This document shows, piece after piece, positions 37,272 to 47,500 of a stretch of 64,000 nt of DNA; positions within the stretch are counted from its first letter, which is position 1, and each line of letters starts with the position of its first letter. The stretch covers positions 1 to 64,000 of the IMG/VR virus record IMGVR_UViG_3300044630_004815, one strand, 5' to 3'. The translations under genes and the position numbers were made by a program. The notes beneath the pieces are model-generated. The model was given only the letters and a program-made list of their open reading frames with translations, was not told the origin of the DNA and searched no databases. The stretch is from a virus.

Positions 37272-38852
37272 TTAGAACTCTATAATGATTTTAATGTCTT
37301 CCCTTTGATTTGATGTTCTTGTAATTGTAGATCTGTTGTCTACATACAATATATCACCACTCTTTGTATTTATATCTGGATTAGATAGACCATTAGTAAA
37401 TGTTTGTCCTAAATATTCTCCATTATATTGAGAACCACTAATATCTGCCACTTGATATGAAGTTAAATCATTTCCAATAGTTACATTAGATGTATTGAAT
37501 TGAGAATATTGGTATAATGAAGATGTGGTAATTCCAGCAAAATTTGGATTAGTTATATAAGGATCAAACGTTTTTGAAATACCTTGAGATACTTCAGAAT
37601 AGTAATCAACATATTCTTCTCTTGATTGAATATATTTTAAAAATGTTGCCGAACCAATTTCTTCAGCACTAGCAATTACTCCCTTTGCATCAGTTGATGG
37701 TTGATTTAATTTGTAATCTGATATTCCTGTCAGTCCAGTTGCATTAAGTGCAATTCCATATACACCAGAACCAGTGGTGCCAGTAAAATATGAACTTGAA
37801 CCATTACTTAAAACATCTTTAATAATTCCAACCCTTGCAAATTGGTTATCAATAACAAAGTCTGGGTTTGTAATTGGATTTTCAATTCTACTATAGACCA
37901 AACATCTAAATGCTCCTAATTCCTTATAGATGTCTGCACCATGACCACCAGGGGGAGGAATGATGACATTAAATATGGATTTTTCTGATCCAGAATCTCT
38001 AGGAATAACAGAATCCAAATCTAATGTAGCATAAGTATATCCAGATCCTGGATTAATAACTTCAACCTTTACTGGATAACCTTCAGAATCAAAAATAACT
38101 AGAGCAGTTCCTCCAGTACCATCCCCCTTTATATTACACGAAACTCCCAATTCTGGATCACTTCCGATTAAATATTGGGTAGATTTTTCAATTAAAATTG
38201 TTCTAATTCCACCATCAATAGCACTCGATCTAACTTCAGATATTGATGCGTTTGTTGAAGTTTTCCAATTACTTGGAACTGGAATATAATCTGTAGAATC
38301 AAATTTTAAATAATTAGATGGACTTATCGTATAAAGGTACTTCCAAACATATCCATCCCCCCTATCAACATATTCATTTGGATCTGTGTGAGATGGTTCT
38401 ATTGTAGATGGAACTCCGTCCTCATTTCCTGGACCATATCCATTATTTAAACATATGTATACAGAAAATTCACTATTCATTACATAATACTTGCTATCAT
38501 ATAGTCTTGTTGAACTGGAATTTGGAGTTAAGTTATATGTGCTGTAGTCGTGTCTGTACATATCATAACGAGTGCCAGAATTCCATTCTACCTTTGGAAT
38601 TGCTCTGATTACATCAGTAGATGTAATCTTTTTTACTCCAAGAATAGATTCTTTAAAAGAATTGTGATAATTAAAATTGTCTATTGGATTCTGTGGGTTT
38701 GCGTCCCAAGAAGTCCAATATTCGGTAGGGTTTGGATATCCAATAAAAACATAATAATTTCCTTGAGTGGGATTATCTTCAACGTATTGAATCGAATCTA
38801 TAAAATTTGTACAATTTTGTATTTTTAAATTATCAGTTATAATTGCTGGCAT
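37272..38852 (-). CDS. 8: Baseplate wedge protein gp8 (526 aa)
   Basis: Wedge subunit of the baseplate. The order of motifs follows T4 gp8: a YYVFIGYPNPTEYWTS opening, ESILGVKKITSTDVIRAIPKVEW, then PSHTDPNEYVDRGDGYVWKYLYTI, and a C-terminal GDILYVDNRSTITRTSNQREDIKIII. T4 gp8 is 334 aa; the extra length is a middle insertion with INPGSGYTYATLDLDS. It lies just after the 902-aa gene and has its own AATAAATA box upstream. Confidence 0.9.
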   Translation of the reverse strand: MPAIITDNLKIQNCTNFIDSIQYVEDNPTQGNYYVFIGYPNPTEYWTSWDANPQNPIDNFNYHNSFKESILGVKKITSTDVIRAIPKVEWNSGTRYDMYRHDYSTYNLTPNSSSTRLYDSKYYVMNSEFSVYICLNNGYGPGNEDGVPSTIEPSHTDPNEYVDRGDGYVWKYLYTISPSNYLKFDSTDYIPVPSNWKTSTNASISEVRSSAIDGGIRTILIEKSTQYLIGSDPELGVSCNIKGDGTGGTALVIFDSEGYPVKVEVINPGSGYTYATLDLDSVIPRDSGSEKSIFNVIIPPPGGHGADIYKELGAFRCLVYSRIENPITNPDFVIDNQFARVGIIKDVLSNGSSSYFTGTTGSGVYGIALNATGLTGISDYKLNQPSTDAKGVIASAEEIGSATFLKYIQSREEYVDYYSEVSQGISKTFDPYITNPNFAGITTSSLYQYSQFNTSNVTIGNDLTSYQVADISGSQYNGEYLGQTFTNGLSNPDINTKSGDILYVDNRSTITRTSNQREDIKIIIEF

Positions 38853-38871
38853 TGTACCGTGTCTTTTACCT

Positions 38872-38879
38872 TATTTATT
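38872..38879 (-). promoter_or_regulatory. Late promoter octamer AATAAATA before gp8
   Basis: Minus-strand AATAAATA lies 20 nt upstream of the gp8 ATG and at the stop of the 902-aa gene. It fits the NATAAATA cyanophage late consensus. Confidence 0.6.
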
Positions 38880-41586
38880 ATATTTTTCTCCAAATACTGA
38901 TTGTTGATGTTGTAACAGACTGATTGGTTGCACTTGTAGATATTCCAATTACTCCAGAATCAATTGATATTACTTTATAACTATCTGTATATATTGATTC
39001 CACGTAATCCCCAATATTAATATTTGATGTATTAATTCCAATTGTAGATGCTGAGGCAACTGAAAATGAACCAGTTGCAGTTTTTACTGATGTAAATCCA
39101 ACATCAATTGAATTTAAAGATTCCCTTGCTTTGCTAATTAGTTCACCACCAATTATTAAATCTTGGTTTTGTGGAGTAAAATCAACTGGTCTATATGTAA
39201 CAGAATCATACGTTAATCCCTTTTTATTATAAATTTCTGTTCTAAGTTTATCAGAACTCAAAATTTTCTTTACAGTTCTTCTTATTTGAGTTTGTGGATT
39301 TTTTTCAATATTCTTTTTGATTTTCAAATTATCCCCTATTTTAATTTTTGGATCAATGTCATATAAGATCATATCTCCAGTACTTCCAGTATAAAAATAA
39401 ACTTTTACAGTACTTCCAACTGGTGGAGGTTCACTTAAAATCAATTGAGTTCCCCCATTAAAGGAATATGATTCTCCTGGTATTTGTAATACATCATTGA
39501 CAAATAGTAAAATATTCTGCTCAATATCAATTGGAGATCCAGGTAATGTTTCTAGGCTGAGTAATTGGGAGTTTTCTAATAAATTAAATATTTTTCTTGA
39601 TCCATTTACATAAGGAGTTAAATCATCTAATTTTCTTAAGTTTCCTAAATTCCAAGCAGAAAATGTATCTTTACCAACTTCCAATACTATTATTTTAAGT
39701 CTATCTGCTTCAGTTTGGTCAGATGTTCCAATTGTATTTGGAATAGTCAAAATATCTCCAGTTGAATATCCATATCCTGGATTTGTAAATCTAAATTCTT
39801 TAACTTCTCCAGAATCTGAAATATCAAAAGAAACTTTTGCTCCAATACCAGCAGAAGTTCCAGACAATAAAACATTATCATATTCAAAGGGAGGTTCAAT
39901 TACTATGCTTGGAGTTGATCCAATGCCAATATAAGTGCAAGCAACTGACACATTTACTGACACCACAAATCCATCTTGAATAATAGCAGTTCCATACCCA
40001 CTAATTCTTTCTCCATTTTGTTCAAATGTCACAGATGCTGCATATCCAGGCAATTGCCTATATCCAGATCCAGAATATGCAATACCTATATTACTATTAT
40101 CAATATAGTAAATATCACCAGAATCATTTTTAAATGTTTCATATAATTTTGCTTGCTTAAGTTGTTGATAATTTGATCCACCACTAAGACCATATCCGAC
40201 AATTATTCCACCTCTTGGGAATCCTTTTACATTAACATCATAATCTTTTGGTGCATCTCCCTGAGTACCTATTCCTATAAAGTTAATATTTGTTGAATTT
40301 CCTCCAATTTCTTCAAAATAAAAAGACTCATCAAACTCTGGATACTGGAAAATATTATTGACCAAGATAATTCCATTATCTGATGATATTCCAATAGTAG
40401 AAATGCCAGAAGATTTTAATTCGAATGATGTTGAAATTCCATTAAATTGTGGTGAAATATCATCAAAAACAGTATTGCCCGAATATTCAGATCTTAAGAA
40501 TGCTCTCCCCGAGAATGAAGATCCTCCAGAAACATCTAATACATTTAATTTCATTTCACCTATTGGTGTTAATTCATCATATTGTCCTATAGTTGTTGTA
40601 AATTCAACTGGTATTCCAGAAATTGCATTTTGATAATTTTCTGCAAAACTGAAATTATTTTCATAATTTTTAATTGCAAAATAATTTACACCACTATCTA
40701 ACCCTTGAGGGGGATTTTGTGTGGACAATCCAACAACAGTTCCTGTTTTTATTACAGAATTAAATATATTGAATGAGAATGTATCGTTTGAAAAATCACT
40801 TGCAGATAAAGTATATGTATACTTCCTACCTTGAAATGGAGAATCTGTAAAATAAATTTTATTTTCAACGATATTATATTGTCCAGACATAATTGTTACT
40901 ATGTCTGTATTTTCATCAAATGGAACTTCATTTGTTCCAAGAATAGTTGGTCCCCTAAAAATGGTTACTGTTCCTACCCCAACATTTGTTCCATTATATT
41001 TTACGCTAATAACTTTCGCATACTCATCTCCAATTTTCAGTATAGTCCCTTGTGTTATCCCTTCTAATGAATCTAATTCTAAAGTTGTACTATTGACAAT
41101 AGAATTAATTTTAACTGTATTTCCAATTGATATTGGTGATTGGATAATATTATCAATTGCAATTAAACATTTTGAATTCTGCTTATCACATTCAAATGAA
41201 TGTAATGTACCTACTCCAACTGAAGTGAAGTTAACGTATTGATTAGATTCTGCTAAATTTTTTGTTAATGCTATTCGAATCTTTCCATAATCAACAGAAA
41301 TTGGATATACTTCTTCTGGCAAAAATGTTGTCCCCAATATATTTCCTGGACTTGTAGTAGAAATGCCTAAGGCAGATCCACCATTTGGAAATTTATAAGT
41401 TAAAGGTTCTCCAGTATTAAAAAAATGATCTTTTATTGATATGATATCATTTTGAATATCAACAATTGATCCACTTTCTCCATTAAATTCCTTATAAAAA
41501 ATTGACTCTCCATTGTGAGTAAGGAGAAAAGAATTTAGTCCAAAAGTATTTGGAACATAAATTGAGTTTGTGGAATTATCTGCCAT
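38878..41586 (-). CDS. Modular tail/baseplate protein (902 aa)
   Basis: Probable baseplate structural protein between the 2743-aa protein and gp8. It consists of many beta modules: a DEYAKVISV bead ending FRGPTILGTNEVPFDE (about 179-224), FTNPGYGYSTGDILTIPN near 600, and a C-terminal VESIYTDSYKVISIDSGVIGISTS. No T4 counterpart is recognisable; the gp7 position is one possibility. It starts MADNSTNSIYVPN, 5 nt after the upstream gene. Confidence 0.8.
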   Translation of the reverse strand: MADNSTNSIYVPNTFGLNSFLLTHNGESIFYKEFNGESGSIVDIQNDIISIKDHFFNTGEPLTYKFPNGGSALGISTTSPGNILGTTFLPEEVYPISVDYGKIRIALTKNLAESNQYVNFTSVGVGTLHSFECDKQNSKCLIAIDNIIQSPISIGNTVKINSIVNSTTLELDSLEGITQGTILKIGDEYAKVISVKYNGTNVGVGTVTIFRGPTILGTNEVPFDENTDIVTIMSGQYNIVENKIYFTDSPFQGRKYTYTLSASDFSNDTFSFNIFNSVIKTGTVVGLSTQNPPQGLDSGVNYFAIKNYENNFSFAENYQNAISGIPVEFTTTIGQYDELTPIGEMKLNVLDVSGGSSFSGRAFLRSEYSGNTVFDDISPQFNGISTSFELKSSGISTIGISSDNGIILVNNIFQYPEFDESFYFEEIGGNSTNINFIGIGTQGDAPKDYDVNVKGFPRGGIIVGYGLSGGSNYQQLKQAKLYETFKNDSGDIYYIDNSNIGIAYSGSGYRQLPGYAASVTFEQNGERISGYGTAIIQDGFVVSVNVSVACTYIGIGSTPSIVIEPPFEYDNVLLSGTSAGIGAKVSFDISDSGEVKEFRFTNPGYGYSTGDILTIPNTIGTSDQTEADRLKIIVLEVGKDTFSAWNLGNLRKLDDLTPYVNGSRKIFNLLENSQLLSLETLPGSPIDIEQNILLFVNDVLQIPGESYSFNGGTQLILSEPPPVGSTVKVYFYTGSTGDMILYDIDPKIKIGDNLKIKKNIEKNPQTQIRRTVKKILSSDKLRTEIYNKKGLTYDSVTYRPVDFTPQNQDLIIGGELISKARESLNSIDVGFTSVKTATGSFSVASASTIGINTSNINIGDYVESIYTDSYKVISIDSGVIGISTSATNQSVTTSTISIWRKI

Positions 41587-41591
41587 TTTAA

Positions 41592-44500
41592 TTATAATAG
41601 AGGATTAGTTGATCTTAAAATGCTCTTTTGATAGAATTTTATATCATAAGTTGCCAAATCATTTGGATAGTATGTCAACGTATATGTTCCAGAATTTTGG
41701 TCAAATATTGTATTAAATTCCAGATCATCAAAGTTTCCAATAATTCCATAATTTATATTATTTAAATACTTTTCTTGTTCTGGTATAATATCATAATGAA
41801 CAGAGTTTATTTGAATGATGCTTCTTTGCGTTGTAATACCAACAGTTTTTTGAACTTCAATTACATATTTAGATGCTGCATAGTCCTTTGTTATTGATGA
41901 AATCCCAACTGGATCTAATGTAGAAGCAGTAAATTGAAGTCTAGAACTATTTAATTTTGCATACTCCAAATCTTGATAACTTGGATTTGTCTGAGAATTT
42001 ACTAATAGATTAGCATTAATATACAAGTATGATCCTATATTTGAAATTGGAGTATAAGTAATTTCAATATTATTTGTAATTCCTGTTGAAATACCTACCT
42101 CACCAAGATTTCTAATTTCATTTTCTGCATATATTGAAGAAATTATTTGTTGTCCATTATAAAGGAAAGTGAATTCTAAATACTCTTCTATTGATCCGTA
42201 AGTTGTAGAAATACCAACATATACAGTACCAGATTTACAATTTGCCAATGTGCCAATATTAATTCTTTTTTCCGTAGGTGTTACTTCTGAAGAGAATGAT
42301 GTAGTAATTGCAACATTACTCAAATTTCCATAATTTACAATTGTTTGATCTGTGTTTAATGCAACTATATCTTTTACGGATCTTGAACTAATAATATTGA
42401 AAATATTTGATGGAACAAATTCCAATAAAATTTCATTTGAATTATTTGGATTTACCTGGGAAATAAAAGTTCCCAAAGACTCATCCTCAAAATATGAATA
42501 TGAAACTAAATTAATACCATCATTTCTTTTAGATAAGTAGATCTCTGATAATGATGGTAATTCAAAATCAGTATAAATTGATTTGGTTGATTCTATAAAT
42601 GTAAAATATTTTGCAATAAATGTTCCAGATCCAAATATTGGTAAAGTGTCAATTACAATAGTTACTAAAGAAGAATCATTATTAAAATTTGATGAAATAT
42701 CATCTATAGATAAAACTCTGTTTTTTATTGATAATGAATAATCCGTTAATTTTGTACTCTTGAAAGTTAAAATCTCAGAATATAAATTATTATTATCATC
42801 AACATCTTCTAAAACAAGATCGAAATCATTAATAGTATTGGCATTAACGTAGGAATTTATAGAAATATTAATATTTGAATTGTCATTAGAAGTTACTTGA
42901 TGTCCAGTAAGATCCTCAGATTCTACTATTAAATCTCCAAATTTCTTCAGTCCAGTAACATGGACCAAATCTGAAACTGGTGAATCCCAATGAATATTTT
43001 GTTTATTACTTTTCAATGAATATGAAAAATTCTGATAATAGTCGTTATCTGGCAATTTTTGAACTATTTCAGAAAGATTGCCTTTTTGGTCAATCCAACC
43101 AATAGGTTTTGTTTTACTATTAGAAATAGAAAACTCCGAATATTGTGGATTAATTTTGACTATAGTTCCTTCTGAGTTGCTATTTTTTCCTCTAATAATT
43201 TGTGACTCTATAAATTCTGAAGAATCATAAACCTTAAGGATAGATTTATTTAATGTATCGACAGAATTGTTTATAAGAGTTGTATTTTCTAAAGGCTCAT
43301 TGGAATAAAATTCATTTTCAGAAACTATTACCTCACAATCTGGAAGATCGTTTGAATTTATTACATATGCAAAATTGTATGATATTGGAATACCTGGATC
43401 ATTTGGAAGTTCATATCTAATAATAGATTGGTCTGGACTTGAATATGAAGTAATTATCCCAACAACATTAAATGTATTATAAGAATATTTCTCTGAATTA
43501 TAACCAAATCCAGAGGAAACTATTCCCTCAACAAAAATTTTATCGTTTATATTGAATGGAAGTGGATTGGAAGTTGTAAATCCCGAAGATGGAGTCTCCA
43601 CTCTTAATGATACTAAGAAAGTTCCTGGAGAAGTCTCTAAACTAGATGCTTCTATAATTTTAACCCCATTTGAATTCTCGGTAAATATTATTTTATTACC
43701 AGTTTTTGGCAATCCATAACCAGGGTTTGCAATTACAATTTCATCAACTGAAGGACCACTAAGATTACAATATGCACTAAAACTATCATAAATCTCATTC
43801 GTATTTTCATTATAAAGTTTTACACTTGGGGATGATAGATAATTTGCTCCACCAAAGTTTAAATTTAATTTGGAAACTTTATAATTATTATCAAGGTGTA
43901 AGATTGAATATAAATTTGATATTGGTTTTAGTGTTGTGTCTGATGGGTAAATTGAATTGGAAATAGTTTCAATTTTATTAATTTTGCCAATCGTTGTTGT
44001 AATTGGAATTAATGTAGCATTAATTCCACTACTATTAATTGAAGAAATTGATGGAAGTTTTTTATAATCACTTCCTTTAAATAATAATCTTGTATCATTT
44101 ATTGGACCAGTTGTTTGTGAATTTAATATGTTATATGATAATGAAGTATTTCCAATTGCTACATAATTACTTACTTCTGGTTCTGAAGTCAAATTAATTG
44201 TAAATGTGTTTTCTGTTGTTTCTATAATTTCTGAATCTGAATTAAAGATGCTTGGCAATATCTCAATACAATTTGCATTTTGTACACTAGTATCTTGATA
44301 AAGATCTTTTGAAGTTTCAATATTATAGTAAAGTTTATTTGGAGTATGTTCTGTAATTCTTAATGTTAATTTTGTTGAAGTTTTTGTGACTTCAACTCCA
44401 GATGTGCCATTTCCAATATACTCGTTTTCAAAATTTTCATCAGTATACAGTTTAAATCTAGTATCAGATAAAGTTATTGATGATATGTCAAACTCAACAA

Positions 44501-47500
44501 TTTGATTTTTATAAACTGTTAGTTTTGGATTATTTGACGAATCTACTCTAAGTTTTGCAGTTGCTGAATTATAATTGATAGAAAATACAACAGTGGATCC
44601 TGTAATAACATTTAAACGTATTACATCACTTAAAGATAATCCATGAGATGATGCAGTGGATACTATAGATTCATTATATAAAATATTTCCAGTAACTACA
44701 GATCTATCTGTTACCAGTTTGTGGAGGTGTCCTGCACCAGAATCATTAAAATATAATAATCCATCGGCAGAACTAATCTTAGTCTTATCATTAGTAAATC
44801 CAATAATATCATTTCCCAAATCTACAATGTATAAATTTGGAATTTCGTCAATGTATGTTCCAGAATTTAAATTGGTCTGCATACTAAAACCATTTGGATC
44901 CATGAAGTATGTCACCTTTTCACCATTCTTAAATTTGTGATTTGGCATCCAAATCCCAGCAGTTCTTATAAATCTTGTTTCAGATTTTCCTTGCCCATAA
45001 GGAGTTTTTGTAATGGTATTTCCAGATCCAGGAGTAGTTCCAATTCCAACAGAAATTAAATCAGAATCAAAATAATAGACTTCATTTTTTACGGATAGAT
45101 CTAATTTTTGATTTAAATTAAATTGGAACTTATTTGATAATAATTCAACTTCGGATTGTGATGCTGCTGAATTAGAATCATTTTCTCTTAAGACTGTTAT
45201 TGAATTGTTTAAATAATCAAATCCAACAACATTTAGTATTTCTGTTCCTATTTTAATTTTTGAATCAATATCAAAATTAGTTATAGAATCGGTAATTGTT
45301 ATTGAAGTTAAAATACCACTGTTTGCTGGCAATTCTTTAGTTAATTTGGATTTAAATTGCTTAAATGCAATTTTTTTGGTTCCTTCCAATGATGAATATG
45401 CTGATGAAGATATTCCAGTTATATTGATATAATAATTGTCTTTTATATTAAGAGTTGTAGAAGCAATTCCAGTAACAACATTATTTGTCTGGACAAACGT
45501 AACTTGAGATTCTGAGAGTGTTTGTGAAGATATGCTTGTTATTCCAACACCCATTAATTCACTGACTTCTGCAGATGCTCCAAATCCACCTGTCACTTCA
45601 TTATTGAAGATAATTTTATCTCCAATAGAATATCCATTACCAGAAGAAACTACTTCAATATCATCAACTGTTCCACTTAAAGTACTTAATACAGTAAGAT
45701 CTTCCTTATAAATGTTTGGATAGAAGTCAAAATAATCATAATAATTTTCTTTATCTTGAATATAATATGGAAATGTGTGCTTAACAATATCTAAAGTATT
45801 AAAATCTAAATCTTGACTATAATTTAAATCTAAATTGTCTTCAACTAGTGAATAATTATATTCTGGACCAATAAAATATGGGAAAGTAGATGTTGCAAAA
45901 TATGCATAAACCCCATTTGGATACTCTGGAGTAATGCAATATCTTCCATTGTTTTCATCTAGTGTGCCAAGATCTTTAACGAAAGTATAGTCTTCTATGC
46001 AATCAAGATTTGAAGACTCTGAAATTATAGGTGATTTTCTAATCTTTCTATAACTACTTGTCATTTTAATGATATCACCACTTCCATCTACATTTTCATA
46101 TGCATATGGACCATAAATTGGACATCCATCATATGACCAACCAATGATTGGAGAATGAGAATTGCTTGTAATATTAAAATTTCCTGATAGAGTTGGAGTT
46201 AAATAATATATTCCTATATTATTTTTGTTCTGATAATAGTTTTCTCCAACCAATAATCCACGATTTAAAATTGTACTTGAATATTTCGATACTTCATTAA
46301 GAGTCCAATATTTAATATTTGCTTTAAATTCTGCACCAGACCCTTCATTTTTTGCTAATAATTTTGTATACTGGTCATATCCAATTCCAGAACTAATAAC
46401 TTTAATCTCTGTGATTTGACCGTCTACAATGACTGGATGAAGTTTTGCTCCTACTCCAGATCCAATGACTTCAATATTTACTGTATTATAATATCCATAC
46501 CCAGGATTGAAAATAATAACTCTCACAATCTTTCCATTTGAAATGATTGGTTTAAAGGAAGCAGATTTTCCTTTAACTAAATCAATTTTGGGAGCATATT
46601 CGTAGTTAAATATATTAGAACCATATTGTTCAGAATTAATTATATTAACTTTACTTATAGATCCCTTTACTTTTGGATATAATTCTGCAGAGGATCCAAT
46701 GGTTGAAATTCCTAATGTACTTAATCTTCCAGTAATTTCAGTTCTAATTGGGGAATATGAAAAATAATGAATACTAGTAGAATTTGAAGCATTAATGATA
46801 ATAGGAGTATTCAAATCCTTAGTTGAGGACAGTTTAAATTTGTCATCATCAATTTTGATGACATAATAGTATTGAGATGTATTTAATATAGAATTGCCAG
46901 TGTATGAGTATGAAATTTCATCCCCAGAAACAAATCCATGATTTTCAAATTCAAATATTTCATCATAATGATTAATATTTGCCTTCTTTAATGGAAGTTT
47001 CTTATATTTAAATTGAGTTTCTATATCAATGATATTAACAGAATCTACAACATTTACTAATTTCACTGAAGTAAACTTTTGAAGTCCCTTTCCACGAGTT
47101 CTTAAATTTATAGTTCCAATTCCAGCAAAGGCATCCTCTTTAGTATTTGCCAATCTAAATGATGTTCCTGCTCCAACATCAAAAATATAATAGATTGAAT
47201 TATTGGAAAGAAATTCAGTTCCAGTTCCAATTCCAATTGGAGTGTTGCCAAAAGTCTCATAAATTACACCATCTCCAGGGAATAGTTTATGAGGATAGTC
47301 AAGAATAAATTTATTAATCGGATCTAAAGTAACGACAACATCAGAATCATCTGCATTAAAAGAAAGTTCTCTTTGAACCTTCTTCATTTTTACTTCTGTT
47401 CTTACTGAATCATTTCCACCACCTTTTACCGTAACTATGGGAGTCTCAATATAATCAAATCCAGAATCAATTACTGCAATTGATTCGATATCTCCACTTA

